Positions 8,087-18,449 of a stretch of DNA of 64,000 nucleotides are shown in pieces. This DNA comes from an uncultured Lachnospiraceae bacterium (lineage in GTDB: Bacteria > Bacillota > Clostridia > Lachnospirales > Lachnospiraceae). Location: the NCBI GenBank assembly GCA_902761225.1, contig CACWJQ010000011.1, positions 1 to 64,000 of the forward strand, given 5' to 3'. A program made the position numbers and the translations under genes. The notes beneath the pieces were generated by a model, which was not told the DNA's origin, searched no databases, and worked only from the letters and a program-made list of their open reading frames with translations. Each line of letters begins with the position of its first letter. Within the stretch, counting starts at the first letter, position 1.

Positions 8087-9661
8087 ATGACAAACAGAAA
8101 ACAGGTAGTTTTGGTAGTAATGGACGGAGTCGGCTTCAGCAAGACCGGACTCGGAGATGCGGTCACAACCGCTAACACTCCCGTCCTTAATGAGATGCTT
8201 AAGTCCTGCCCCAATACAAGACTTAAGGCACACGGAACAGCAGTAGGTCTTCCTTCCGATGATGACATGGGTAATTCCGAGGTTGGACACAACGCTCTCG
8301 GATGCGGACAGATCTATTCCCAGGGTGCAAAGCTTGTTAATGAGTCCATTGAGAGCGGCAAGATGTTCGAGTCTGACTCATGGAAAGAGGCTCTTGCAAA
8401 TGTTAAGAGCAACAATTCAGTTCTTCATTTCCTCGGACTTCTTTCCGACGGAAACGTACATTCCAACATCTCCCACCTCCTTGTAATGCTCAAGAAGGCT
8501 AAGGAGGATGGCGTTAAGGAAGTACGCGTTCACATCCTTCTTGACGGACGTGACGTTCCCGCAACAAGCGCTCTTCAGTATGTAAAGCAGCTTGAGGACT
8601 GCCTTGCAGAGCTTTCCGATGACAGCTTCCATGCCATCATCGCTTCCGGCGGCGGAAGAATGAAGGTTACCATGGACAGATACCAGGCTAACTGGGGAAT
8701 GGTAGAGCTTGGCTGGAACACCCACGTAAAGGGAGAGGGACGCCAGTTCGACAATGCTACCGAGGCTATCGAGGCATACAGAAAAGAGCTCGATGTCATC
8801 GACCAGGATCTTCCCGCATTTGTTATCGCCAAGGACGGAAAGGCAGTAGGACCTGTTTCGAAGGAAGACAGCGTCATCCTCTTCAACTTCCGCGGTGACC
8901 GTGCTCTCGAGATCTCCATGGCATTCGACTATGAGGACTTTGGTTACTTCAACAGAGGACCCAAGCTTGGCTGCTACTATGCAGGAATGCTTGAGTACGA
9001 CGGAGACCTTCACATCCCCACCCATTACCTTGTTAATCCCCCCGAGATCAAGAACACTCTCTCAGAGCTTCTTGTTAATGCGGGACTCAGCCAGTACGCG
9101 GTTTCCGAGACCCAGAAGTACGGACATGTCACCTATTTCTGGAACGGCAACAGAAGCTCCAAGTTCAGCGAGGAACTGGAGACCTTCAAGGAGATCCCTT
9201 CAGACAACGTTTCATTTGATGAGCGTCCCTGGATGAAGTCCGCAGAGATCACCGATGATGTCATCGAGGCTATCAAGTCCGAGAAGTATGACTTCATCAG
9301 ATGCAACTACCCCAACGGAGACATGGTAGGACATACCGGCAACTTTGACGCAACCGTTACAGGTGTTGAGGCAGTTGACCTTGGCCTTTCAAGACTTATC
9401 AAGGTCTGCGACGAGTACAATGTAACTCTTCTTGTTACCGCAGATCACGGTAATGCAGACGAGATGCTTGAGAAGAACAAGAAGGGTGAGATCCAGGTTC
9501 GTACCGCACACTCCCTCAATCCCGTTCCTTTCATCATCTATGATAAGAAGAATACCTACACCATCAAGGAGGGCGAGTACGGACTTGCAAATGTTGCAGC
9601 TACCGTAGCTTCCATCCTGGGCCTCAAGGCTCCCGAGTGCTGGGAAGCTTCAATGATCTGA
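8087..9661 (+). CDS. gpmI: 2,3-bisphosphoglycerate-independent phosphoglycerate mutase
   Basis: 524 aa, close to the family's usual 510-515. It interconverts 3- and 2-phosphoglycerate in glycolysis using two metal ions (Mn in many members). Seen: metal Asp in VLVVMDGVGFS, the phosphoserine nucleophile Ser64 in DDDMGNSEVGHNALG, Arg-rich substrate loops (LDGRDVPA, FNFRGDRA), and metal ligands in NYPNGDMVGHTG and VTADHGNADEM. Start chosen at ATG 8087, after an AAGAAAGGT site; the longer frame from 8000 has no ribosome site. Highly biased codons fit a strongly expressed glycolytic gene. Confidence 0.97.
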   Translation: MTNRKQVVLVVMDGVGFSKTGLGDAVTTANTPVLNEMLKSCPNTRLKAHGTAVGLPSDDDMGNSEVGHNALGCGQIYSQGAKLVNESIESGKMFESDSWKEALANVKSNNSVLHFLGLLSDGNVHSNISHLLVMLKKAKEDGVKEVRVHILLDGRDVPATSALQYVKQLEDCLAELSDDSFHAIIASGGGRMKVTMDRYQANWGMVELGWNTHVKGEGRQFDNATEAIEAYRKELDVIDQDLPAFVIAKDGKAVGPVSKEDSVILFNFRGDRALEISMAFDYEDFGYFNRGPKLGCYYAGMLEYDGDLHIPTHYLVNPPEIKNTLSELLVNAGLSQYAVSETQKYGHVTYFWNGNRSSKFSEELETFKEIPSDNVSFDERPWMKSAEITDDVIEAIKSEKYDFIRCNYPNGDMVGHTGNFDATVTGVEAVDLGLSRLIKVCDEYNVTLLVTADHGNADEMLEKNKKGEIQVRTAHSLNPVPFIIYDKKNTYTIKEGEYGLANVAATVASILGLKAPECWEASMI

Positions 9662-9682
9662 AAGGTTTAGTATCTGAATATA

Positions 9683-9717
9683 AAACCGCGGAAGACTTTT
9701 CGTTTTTCCGCGGTTTT
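9683..9717 (+). terminator. Intrinsic terminator of gpmI
   Basis: AACCGCGGAA pairs with TTCCGCGGTT around a short T-rich loop, followed by TTTTT; starts 22 bp after the stop. Confidence 0.9.
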
Positions 9718-9751
9718 TGTTTGAGCGTGTGAACTTTTTTACACATATAAA

Positions 9752-9770
9752 GATGATATAATATATCATC
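9752..9770 (+). promoter_or_regulatory. Palindrome over the addBA promoter -10 box
   Basis: GATGATATAATATATCATC is a perfect 9+1+9 palindrome and contains a consensus TATAAT (9757-9762). The -35 region (9735-9740) is only T-rich. A bound dimeric regulator here would block addBA; AT-rich palindromes also arise by chance. Confidence 0.5.
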
Positions 9771-9825
9771 GGGTGGTGCCTGACGATTCCACATCGCAAT
9801 AAATATCCTCACAGGAGAATTCAGT

Positions 9826-12800
9826 GTGAGCAGACTGAGATTGATAACCGGACCTTCAGGGTCCGGAAAAAGCACAAGTGTATATGAGGAGATCATAAAG
9901 AGAGCGGGTGAAGAAAGAGACCGTAATTTCTTCTTCATCGTTCCGGACCAGGCTGCAATGAGTACCCAGAAGGCACTGGTTACCATGAGTCCTGCAGGAG
10001 GCATCCTGAATATAGATGTCCTTGGCTTTTCGAGACTTTCCCACAGGATACTTGAAGAGACAGGGCAGGAGGATATACCGGTTCTTGATGATACGGGAAT
10101 GAGCCTTCTTATCCAGAGAGTCGCTTCCTCGATAAAGAACAGGCTTCCCGTCCTTGGGAACAGACTTGATTCTGCCGGTATGATCGCCGAGGTCAAGAGC
10201 GCCATATCGGAATTCATGCAGTATGGGATCACTCCGGATAAGATGGAGGATCTTACGGACTGCTGTACCTTAAGGGGAGCCCTTAAGAGCAAGCTCCGTG
10301 ATATCGGCACGATATACGGAGAGTTCGAGAAGTACATAGAAGGCCGCTATATCACAAGGGAGGAGAAGCTGGATATACTCTGCGAAGCGATACCTTCATC
10401 CTCGCTGCTTCCGGACTCCGTGATCGTATTCGACGGATTTACCGGATTTACTCCTGTCCAGATGAGAGTCATCGGAGCTCTTATGGGAAGGTGCTCAGAG
10501 ATGATAGTTACCCTTGTGTGCTCCGGGGGAGAGGATGTGCGTGTTCCCGTTACGGAGGATGAGCTTTTCTATCTTTCCCATAAAACCGCACTGTCCCTTC
10601 TTAAGACTGCTTCCGATGCCGGGATGGAGGTATCCGAACCGGAGGAGCGTACTTATCCTCTGCCCGATCATGATATAGCAGTCCTTGAGAAGAATCTTTT
10701 CCGTAAGAAGAGAATGCAGCCTGCAGGCAGTAATACTGGTTCCGTTCACATAATGGAGATGACCGATACCGTCTCGGAGGTTCACCACATCGGAGTCAGG
10801 CTCAGGGATATACTGGCAGACGAAGCATACCAGTACAGGGACTTTGCCATCGTGTGCGGAGATATAGGCAGCTATGCTCCGTATTTTGAAAGAGAGTTCA
10901 GGAGCCTTGGGATCCCTTATTTCATAGACAATGTGGATGCGCTGTCTCTGGATCCTCTTGCGGAGGCTGTTCAGGCATTTCTTGAGATACAGGCCGAGGA
11001 TTATTCCCCCTCATCGGTAATAAGATTTCTTAAGTCCGGACTTACTGACATAAGTACCGGAGATATAGACCTTCTGGATAGCTACATAAGGCAGACCGGT
11101 GTCAGAGGCTTTAACCCATGGCACAGGGTATTTACCAAGACCGTAAGGTCGAAAAGAGCGGATGCTGAGTACCTCGAGAAGATCAACCGTATCAGACAGG
11201 AGATCACAGACCTCTTTACATCCTTCGAGGAGGATGGAAAAAGAGCAAAGAGCAGGGATACCGCAGCAGCCTATATAAGACGTCTGTATGATGTTCTCAT
11301 GAAGATGAACGCTCCGGAGAAGATGCGTCTTCTGAAGAGAAAGACCGAGGAAGAGGGAGACACTGCAAGGTGCAGGGAGTACGGGACTGTCTGGAAGCTC
11401 TTCGTGGAACTCTTTGATAAGATCTGGCTTCTGCTTGGCGAAGAGGAGATCACTCTTAAGAATTTTGCAGAGATCGTCTCTGCGGGAATTGCGGAGATGA
11501 GGATACCCGGGCTTCCCGTGAACGTGGACAGGGTCATCATAGGAGATATCGAAAGATCGAGACTCGGAAATGTGAAGGTCCTGTTTTTTGCAGGAGTTAA
11601 TGACGGCAATATCCCGGCTGACACATCGGGAAAGGGCATCATCTCCGATCTTGACAGGGAATTTCTCTTTGAGCAGGGGATCGAGCTTGCCCCCACTCCA
11701 AGACAGAGGATGTACATACAGAGACAGTATCTGTATATGAATATCTGTAAGCCTTCAAGGCAGCTGTATCTGTCATATGTGCGTGTCAAGCCTGACGGAA
11801 AGTCCGTAAGGCCTTCCTATCTGATCCCTGTTGTTAAGAAGCTCCTTCCATATACATCAGCGGTGATACGCCCTGAGGAGATGCCTGTCGCATCCCGTGT
11901 AAGCACCAGGGAGGACGCGCTTTCCGAGCTTGCGGTGATGATGAGGGACTATGCCGACTCCCGCGGACACAGTGAAGATTCCTCGGATACCTTCTCATTG
12001 TATCTGGCTCTTGGAGATGCTGACGGAAACAGGCAGATGCTTACCGAGGCGGTATATAAGAGATATCTTGATAATCCTCTTTCGGCTGATGCGGTTACGG
12101 CATTGTATCATTCCGGGCTCAGGGGAAGCGTAAGCTCTCTTGAGACATATGCGGGATGTCCCTACAGATACTTCCTTACATACGGACTGGGAATAGAAAA
12201 GGGCGATACCTATGAGATACAGTCCTTCGACAGAGGTAATCTCGCTCACGATATCATCAGGAGATTCTCGGCTAAGCTTGCAGCCGACGGATATACCTGG
12301 AAGAATTTTACCGATGAATATGCGGAGAAGATACTTCCGGAGACCGCCATGGAAGCTGCATCCGAATATGCCACATCGCTCTATTACGACAATAGGAGAA
12401 ATGAGTACAGCATCCTAAGGCTTGCGAGACTGGTGCTCAATTCCGCATGCTTTTTAAGAGACCAGCTTAATGCGGGAAAGTTCGAATTTGCCGATGCCGA
12501 GAAGCGCTACTCCATGGACCTTCCTCTTAAGGACGGAAAAAAGCTGCATATGACAGGCATAGTAGACCGTATCGAGGTTGCGGATACAGGCAGCAGGAAG
12601 TACGTTCAGATCATGGACTTTAAATCAAGCGGCAAGGATATCGATATAGCAAAGCTCATGGACGGAAGGCAGATACAGCTTCCGCTTTACATGTACAGTG
12701 AGAGTAAGGAACTTAAGGCTTTGCCTGCTTCCATGCTGTATTTTCAGATACAGGATCCGATGTATGACCTGGATGATATCGAAGATACTGAGAAGATAAA

Positions 12801-13254
12801 TGCCGAGCTTCGCAAAAGAATGAGACCAAAGGGAGAGATGCTCGGTGAGGAGGAAGCTCTTTCTCTTCTTGATACCTCCCTCAAGGGACTTAATCCCCAG
12901 TCTGCCTCAGAATATTTCTATGTCGCTACCAAGAAGGATGGAGGCTTTACTTCTGCCAGCAGGATACTCAGCAGGGAGATAATGGATATGATGCTTGCAG
13001 AGGCCGTCAGTGTCGCCGGAACCGAAGCGGAGGAGATCCTGAACGGAAGGATCTCAATCGCACCCTACAATGACACCTGCAAGTACTGCCCGTATAAGGC
13101 TGCTTGCGGAATTGACAGGAAGGTTCCCGGTTATAAATTCAGGGAAGAAAATACCATGAGCAGAACCGCTGCCATAGCCGCGCTCTGCGCAAAATACGAT
13201 AAATCCGAAGATAAAAAGGAAAGCGGTAAAGGAGGTGATGAAGATGGCGTTTGA
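9826..13254 (+). CDS. addB: ATP-dependent helicase/nuclease subunit AddB
   Basis: 1142 aa, typical for AddB. Partner of AddA in double-strand break resection and Chi-regulated recombination. An N-terminal Walker A (ITGPSGSGKST) sits in the inactivated helicase half. The C-terminal nuclease contains MDFKSSGKDIDI, and four Cys of the Fe-S staple are in YAGCPYRYF (near residue 781) and CKYCPYKAACG (near 1086-1095). Starts at GTG with a CAGGAGAA site. The stop overlaps the start of addA by 11 bp, so the two are coupled. Confidence 0.95.
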   Translation: MSRLRLITGPSGSGKSTSVYEEIIKRAGEERDRNFFFIVPDQAAMSTQKALVTMSPAGGILNIDVLGFSRLSHRILEETGQEDIPVLDDTGMSLLIQRVASSIKNRLPVLGNRLDSAGMIAEVKSAISEFMQYGITPDKMEDLTDCCTLRGALKSKLRDIGTIYGEFEKYIEGRYITREEKLDILCEAIPSSSLLPDSVIVFDGFTGFTPVQMRVIGALMGRCSEMIVTLVCSGGEDVRVPVTEDELFYLSHKTALSLLKTASDAGMEVSEPEERTYPLPDHDIAVLEKNLFRKKRMQPAGSNTGSVHIMEMTDTVSEVHHIGVRLRDILADEAYQYRDFAIVCGDIGSYAPYFEREFRSLGIPYFIDNVDALSLDPLAEAVQAFLEIQAEDYSPSSVIRFLKSGLTDISTGDIDLLDSYIRQTGVRGFNPWHRVFTKTVRSKRADAEYLEKINRIRQEITDLFTSFEEDGKRAKSRDTAAAYIRRLYDVLMKMNAPEKMRLLKRKTEEEGDTARCREYGTVWKLFVELFDKIWLLLGEEEITLKNFAEIVSAGIAEMRIPGLPVNVDRVIIGDIERSRLGNVKVLFFAGVNDGNIPADTSGKGIISDLDREFLFEQGIELAPTPRQRMYIQRQYLYMNICKPSRQLYLSYVRVKPDGKSVRPSYLIPVVKKLLPYTSAVIRPEEMPVASRVSTREDALSELAVMMRDYADSRGHSEDSSDTFSLYLALGDADGNRQMLTEAVYKRYLDNPLSADAVTALYHSGLRGSVSSLETYAGCPYRYFLTYGLGIEKGDTYEIQSFDRGNLAHDIIRRFSAKLAADGYTWKNFTDEYAEKILPETAMEAASEYATSLYYDNRRNEYSILRLARLVLNSACFLRDQLNAGKFEFADAEKRYSMDLPLKDGKKLHMTGIVDRIEVADTGSRKYVQIMDFKSSGKDIDIAKLMDGRQIQLPLYMYSESKELKALPASMLYFQIQDPMYDLDDIEDTEKINAELRKRMRPKGEMLGEEEALSLLDTSLKGLNPQSASEYFYVATKKDGGFTSASRILSREIMDMMLAEAVSVAGTEAEEILNGRISIAPYNDTCKYCPYKAACGIDRKVPGYKFREENTMSRTAAIAALCAKYDKSEDKKESGKGGDEDGV

Positions 13255-16200
13255 ACCTACTGAAGAACAGGCACAGATAATAAATGCCAGGAACACCAGC
13301 CTTCTTGTAAGTGCCGCTGCAGGAAGCGGTAAGACCGCAGTACTTGTAGAGAGGATAGTTTCCCTTGTGTGCGATAAGGAGAATCCCGTTGATATCGACA
13401 GGATCCTGGTCGTCACCTTCACCCAGGCCGCAGCTGCGGAGATGAAGGAAAGAGTCCTTAAGAAGATAGGGGAAATGCTGGAGAAGGATCCCGATAACGA
13501 GCACCTTCTCAGACAGCAGACGCTGGTCCACCGTGCTCTTATCACCACCACTGACTCCTTCTGTCTGGATATTATCAGGAATCATTTTCAGGATATAGGA
13601 CTGGATCCCGATTTCAGGGTTGTTGATGACGGTGAGGCAGCTCTTATCAGGGCTGACGTTCTTAAGGATGTTCTTGAGGGGGCCTATGAAGAGAGAAAGC
13701 CTGAATTCGTAAAGTGTGTTGAGGCGTTCTGCCCGGGCAATGATGATTCCGAGCTTGAGGATATCATCATAGGACTCTACAGAGCTTCCGACAGTTTTCC
13801 CTGGCCGGATGAGTTCCTTCTTGAGAGAAAGAAGGACCATGACATATCCGGACCTGAGGATCTGAACGGGACCGAGATCGAACTCGAGATAAAGCGTTCT
13901 TCTTACGGTCTCATCGAATATGCGCTCTGGTATATCGAGTCAGCCATAAGAGTATGCGAATCCCATCCCATCATGGAGAATTATGCTCTTACCTTTGCCG
14001 ATGACAGGGAAAAGATAGAGGATCTGGCTACATGTGTACGGCTCGGTACCCTTACCGATATGCATGCCCTTATAGGAGAGATCACTTCCAAAAAGCTTAA
14101 GCTCAAGGCTCTGAGAAAGGCTAAGAACGACGAAGAGGAGCTCCTTAAGGAGGAACTGTCAAAACCCGCCAAGGCATTCAGGGACCAAGCCTGGAAGCTG
14201 ATAGATAAGCTGTATAAGAATTACTTCTCTTTTCCTCTTGCCGATCAGGTGAGCTATATAAGCGGCTGCAGGGATGCCGTTAATGCGATCGTCGATCTTA
14301 CCATGGAATTCAGAAGTGCATATTCTGCGGAAAAGAAGAAGAGACACTCTGTCGATTTCTCAGATCTGTCACATTATGCACTTGATATTCTTACTACCCA
14401 CAAAGTGAAGAACGGAGTCGTGGACATCGAGCCTACGGATGCAGCGACGGAGTACCGTAACAGATTTGCCCAGGTTATGGTGGATGAGTACCAGGATTCC
14501 AACCTGGTCCAGGAAGTGATCCTGACAGCTGTGTCAGCTGAGAATATAGGAAGATACGACCGGTTCACGGTAGGCGACGTCAAGCAGAGCATCTACAGCT
14601 TCAGACAGGCAAGACCCGATCTGTTCCTGAGCAAGCAGCAGGAGTATTCTGACGTTCCTCCCAAGATGGAGATAGATCTTACCGGTAACTTCAGGAGCCG
14701 CAGAGAGGTCATAGATTCGGTCAACCGTGTATTCGAAAGGATCATGCATGTCCAAAATGGCGGTATCGAATATGATGATAAAGCGGAGCTTAAGGCAAAG
14801 GCTGTGTATCCCGAAAATGAAGGATGCAGGACCGAACTTATAGTATTCGATAAGGAGCTTGCGAAGAATGCTTCCATTGATAAGAGTGAACTGGAAGTAA
14901 GACTTGTTGCATCAAGGATCAGGGATCTTATGGCAGGTCAGAAGGTCCTTGATAAGGACGGAGAAAAGCCGGTTCTCAGGGATATCCGCTACAGGGATAT
15001 TGTTATCCTGTGCAGGAGCCTCAGCAAACTCACAGAAACCTACCGCAAGGTCTTCGCTGATATGGGCATACCCCTATACGCCGAGGGAAAGGACGGATAC
15101 TTCGGAACCGCAGAGGTGAGCATTCTTCTGCAGTTCTTAAGAGTGCTGAGCAATCCTCTTGATGATATACCTCTTTATGCTGTTATGCATTCCTGCTTCG
15201 GAGGCTTCAGTGAAGATGAGATAGCGCTTGTAAGGGCAGGAAGGAAGAAATATTCATTCTATGAATCCCTCATGATCGCTGCGGGAAGAGCAGAGGCGGC
15301 AGATGATGAAGGAAATGAGATATCGCCCGGACTGAAGGAGAAGCTCGAAGGATTCCTGGACAGTATAGACAGATACCGTGAGATGAGCTCGCATCTTACC
15401 GTAAGGAGACTTCTCGATACCATTACTGCAGATTATCATTATATGGAGATGTGCAGTGCACTTCCTGCAGGACAGTCGAGGATCGGCAATGTCAGGATGC
15501 TTCTCGTAATGGCATCGAATTACGAAAGGTCAAGTTACCTGGGACTCAACGACTTTATCAGATACATCGATAACATGCAGAAGTTTGAGATAGATTCCGG
15601 TGAAGTGGGTTCTGCATCCGAGAGTGCTGATGTAGTAAGGCTTATGACCATTCACAAGTCCAAGGGACTTGAATTTCCTGTTGTCATCTTCGCAGGACTT
15701 GGCAGAGAGTTTAATTTTATGGATGTGACCAAGCCGCTTCTTTCTGATGATGGCCTTGGACTTGCGTGCAGATATGCGGATACCGACAGGCGTGTCAGGA
15801 TCAGGACTCTGCGGTATGCTGCCGTATCCGATAAGAAGAGAAGAGATGTTGTTGCAGAAGAGATGAGACTTCTCTATGTTGCCATGACAAGAGCACGGGA
15901 GAAGCTCATTATGACGGGAGGACTGGACAAAGCGGAAGGCACGCTTGCCGAATGCCTGGAATATCCCATGGACATGCTTCCCTTCGGTAATTTCCAGAGC
16001 TCCGAGACATATCTTGATCTTATGCTTCCCGTAATAGGCTGCGAAGAAGTCCGTAATGTTATTGATATAAGGATTGCCACCCAGGACGACCTGGATCTGT
16101 CGGGGAAAGCGGATGAAGACAGTCAGGCAGGCGGAGTTACGGACTTTGCTCTTGCATCAGGCGGGGATATGTCACATGCTGACGAAGGTACAGTGGAAGC

Positions 16201-17119
16201 TCTTGAGCAGAAGTTCTCATATGTCTATCCCTATAAATACCTCGAGAATCTCTATACCAAGACAACAGTCTCCGAACTGAAGATGGCTGCCATGGCAGAG
16301 AGGGATGAGGGCGCATATGATCTGATGGAGCACGGCGAGGATGAGATACCTGTTCCCATATTTGCAGGAGGCAGTAAGAACAGGATATATGATGAAAAGG
16401 AGAGCATCGGAGCCGGGAATACTGCCAATGTGAAAACAGGTGATAGTGAATACAGCAGTGATCCCGCAAGCATGTCCGGGGATGAGGGTAAGAAGTTCAT
16501 CGTATCCGGTACAGAACGCGGTAATGCATACCACAGGATAATGCAACTCCTTTCGTGGGACAGGATCCTTATGCCTGTCATGGAGAAGGCACCCTTAGGA
16601 TATGACGAGTATCTGGGAGTGATAACCTCGGACAGGTCCCGCGTGATCGAATGCATTAAGGGATTCATGGATGAGGAAATGCGTGAAGGACATATTTCGG
16701 AGAAGGTGCATTTTTCTGTTAAGCCCTACAAGATTTACGATTTTCTCAGAAGCAGGCTGTCATACAGGATGTGGATGGCAGACAGGGCCGGGAAGCTTCG
16801 CAGAGAGCAGCCCTTTGTTTTCGGGATACCCGCATCAAGGCTTCTTGATCCGCAGCACAGGGATACCGGCTCAAAGGTACTTGATGATGAGATACTTATG
16901 ATACAGGGTATCATCGATGCATACTTTATCGAAGACGGAAGAATAGTGCTTCTGGATTATAAGACCGATGTGATAGATTCCATGGATGAGCTGTGGAAGA
17001 GATACGAGACCCAGATGGATTATTACCGTGAGGCACTTGAGAGTCTTGAGGGCATGGATGTGTCGGAAAGGCATCTGTATTCCTTCAATCTTGGCAAAGA
17101 CAAAGATTATGGTATATAA
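13244..17119 (+). CDS. addA: ATP-dependent helicase/nuclease subunit AddA
   Basis: 1291 aa UvrD/Rep-type superfamily 1 helicase with C-terminal PD-(D/E)XK nuclease. Walker A is VSAAAGSGKTAVL (about residues 22-34), motif II is MVDEYQDSN, motif III GDVKQSIYSFR, motif V TIHKSKGLEFPVV, and motif VI YVAMTRAREKL. The nuclease His is in GNAYHRIMQ and the catalytic pair in LLDYKTDVI. Of several possible starts the ATG at 13244 is best placed, 8 nt after GGAGG. An acidic, low-complexity linker (about 1040-1090) separates helicase and nuclease. Translated from the addB message. Confidence 0.96.
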   Translation: MAFEPTEEQAQIINARNTSLLVSAAAGSGKTAVLVERIVSLVCDKENPVDIDRILVVTFTQAAAAEMKERVLKKIGEMLEKDPDNEHLLRQQTLVHRALITTTDSFCLDIIRNHFQDIGLDPDFRVVDDGEAALIRADVLKDVLEGAYEERKPEFVKCVEAFCPGNDDSELEDIIIGLYRASDSFPWPDEFLLERKKDHDISGPEDLNGTEIELEIKRSSYGLIEYALWYIESAIRVCESHPIMENYALTFADDREKIEDLATCVRLGTLTDMHALIGEITSKKLKLKALRKAKNDEEELLKEELSKPAKAFRDQAWKLIDKLYKNYFSFPLADQVSYISGCRDAVNAIVDLTMEFRSAYSAEKKKRHSVDFSDLSHYALDILTTHKVKNGVVDIEPTDAATEYRNRFAQVMVDEYQDSNLVQEVILTAVSAENIGRYDRFTVGDVKQSIYSFRQARPDLFLSKQQEYSDVPPKMEIDLTGNFRSRREVIDSVNRVFERIMHVQNGGIEYDDKAELKAKAVYPENEGCRTELIVFDKELAKNASIDKSELEVRLVASRIRDLMAGQKVLDKDGEKPVLRDIRYRDIVILCRSLSKLTETYRKVFADMGIPLYAEGKDGYFGTAEVSILLQFLRVLSNPLDDIPLYAVMHSCFGGFSEDEIALVRAGRKKYSFYESLMIAAGRAEAADDEGNEISPGLKEKLEGFLDSIDRYREMSSHLTVRRLLDTITADYHYMEMCSALPAGQSRIGNVRMLLVMASNYERSSYLGLNDFIRYIDNMQKFEIDSGEVGSASESADVVRLMTIHKSKGLEFPVVIFAGLGREFNFMDVTKPLLSDDGLGLACRYADTDRRVRIRTLRYAAVSDKKRRDVVAEEMRLLYVAMTRAREKLIMTGGLDKAEGTLAECLEYPMDMLPFGNFQSSETYLDLMLPVIGCEEVRNVIDIRIATQDDLDLSGKADEDSQAGGVTDFALASGGDMSHADEGTVEALEQKFSYVYPYKYLENLYTKTTVSELKMAAMAERDEGAYDLMEHGEDEIPVPIFAGGSKNRIYDEKESIGAGNTANVKTGDSEYSSDPASMSGDEGKKFIVSGTERGNAYHRIMQLLSWDRILMPVMEKAPLGYDEYLGVITSDRSRVIECIKGFMDEEMREGHISEKVHFSVKPYKIYDFLRSRLSYRMWMADRAGKLRREQPFVFGIPASRLLDPQHRDTGSKVLDDEILMIQGIIDAYFIEDGRIVLLDYKTDVIDSMDELWKRYETQMDYYREALESLEGMDVSERHLYSFNLGKDKDYGI

Positions 17120-17207
17120 CGTCTGTAAGATATTCCGTGGCAGGTCTGCAACAGAATGAATGCACGGAGTATAAGTTGTTGCAGAGCATATGTCACTTCA
17201 GAGAAGG

Positions 17208-17236
17208 GCGACATTTATTGCCTGAAGTATTATAAT
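17208..17236 (+). promoter_or_regulatory. Promoter upstream of the phosphodiester-glycosidase-like gene
   Basis: GCGACA (17208-17213), 17-bp spacer, consensus TATAAT (17231-17236). Its last bases overlap the large inverted repeat at 17235-17269. Confidence 0.55.
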
Positions 17237-17269
17237 GATCATGCAGGTATCAGATGCCTGTATGATCAT
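17235..17269. repeat. 13-bp inverted repeat at the transcription start
   Basis: ATGATCATGCAGG and CCTGTATGATCAT pair over 13 bp with one G-T wobble and a 9-nt spacer. It covers the -10/+1 zone and has no T-run, so it is an operator or a 5'-end RNA hairpin (possible mRNA stabiliser), not a terminator. Confidence 0.6.
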
Positions 17270-17310
17270 CAGGGGAGAAATACACCGGTCAGGGTTGACC
17301 GGGTGAATAT

Positions 17311-18417
17311 ATGAGCAGAAGTATTAATGAGGGGAAAATATCTGTCGGAAGAAGGCTTGCGATTTATTTCGGACGCTTCTTTTTGTGGCTTATTCTTACA
17401 ATCCTGGTACTTGTACTGGGATTGTATCTTTTTTTATACCTTATCAATAAGGGACCATCACCGCATTTCAGAGACCTCTTCGTTGCATCTGTCATGGAAT
17501 CCAGCGCAGGTGGGATCCTTGCAAGAATGTATCTTACCGATGAAGAGATAGCTGCCATACAGGAGAATAACAGAACAGAGGATATACAGGAGATCACGGA
17601 TGTGTCCCTGGTCAATTTCGATGCTGCGGGAGATGCTGCCGGCGAAGAGGGCACTGCTCAGGGAGAAGGTACATCCTCAGGGGATGACAATGGATTTATC
17701 TATGATGACCCCGATGGCGACGGCATAGAGATCCACGAGGTACATGGAGAAACTTACTCCGGAAGGATGATGATAGTCTACGATCCTTCAAGAGTCGTGG
17801 TGTCCTCAATACCCAGCTATACACACGGATACATGGGATGGACCATCCAGCAGCATGTGGAGAATAACGGAGCTGTTGCGGGTATAAACGGAGGAAAATA
17901 CGAAGACAATAACGGCCTTGGAAGCGGCGCATGGCCCGAGGGGATTGTCATCTCGGGAGGCAGGATCCTGAACGGTAATGACGGAAGGACCTACGGTGTA
18001 TACGGTTTCAACGAAGACAATATCTTCATAGTAGGCAACATGACCGCAAAGGCTGCAGCCGATATGGGGATAAGGGATGCGGTTACTTTCGGACCTGCTC
18101 TTGTGGTGAACGGTAATCCTGCAGAATATCAGGGACTCGGAGGCGGACTTAATCCCAGGACCGCCATAGGACAGCGCCCTGATGGTGCGGTGCTTCTCCT
18201 TGTTATAGAGGGTAGGAAGAGCTCTTCACTTGGTGCGACCATGGCTGACCTTATAGATATCATGCTGGAATACGGTGCAGTCAATGCCGCCAATATGGAT
18301 GGCGGGATGTCGTCCACCATGTTCTACGGCGGTGAGATCATAGTTGATAACGCAACAGTAAGAGATACAAGGCGCATACCGACTGCATTCATAGTGATGC
18401 CGCAGCAGACCGAGTGA
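17311..18417 (+). CDS. Membrane-anchored phosphodiester glycosidase family protein (NAGPA-like)
   Basis: 368 aa. One uncleaved membrane helix (about residues 22-45) holds the rest outside the cell. After an acidic Gly-rich linker comes the NAGPA-like domain (about 140-365), with IPSYTHGYMGWT, INGGKYEDNNGLG, TFGPALVVNG, NPRTAIGQRPDGAVLLLVIEG and the closing NMDGGMSSTMFY. Members cut sugar phosphodiesters and occur in exopolysaccharide modification. GGGTGA precedes the ATG. The next gene follows after about 30 bp, so the two probably form an operon. Confidence 0.82.
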   Translation: MSRSINEGKISVGRRLAIYFGRFFLWLILTILVLVLGLYLFLYLINKGPSPHFRDLFVASVMESSAGGILARMYLTDEEIAAIQENNRTEDIQEITDVSLVNFDAAGDAAGEEGTAQGEGTSSGDDNGFIYDDPDGDGIEIHEVHGETYSGRMMIVYDPSRVVVSSIPSYTHGYMGWTIQQHVENNGAVAGINGGKYEDNNGLGSGAWPEGIVISGGRILNGNDGRTYGVYGFNEDNIFIVGNMTAKAAADMGIRDAVTFGPALVVNGNPAEYQGLGGGLNPRTAIGQRPDGAVLLLVIEGRKSSSLGATMADLIDIMLEYGAVNAANMDGGMSSTMFYGGEIIVDNATVRDTRRIPTAFIVMPQQTE

Positions 18418-18449
18418 TACATACATAACTGACATCAGTGTCATATGAT

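Noticed and set aside
8417-9025. 202-codon open frame antisense to gpmI
   Set aside because: Same cause as above; the gpmI sense frame is unmistakable.
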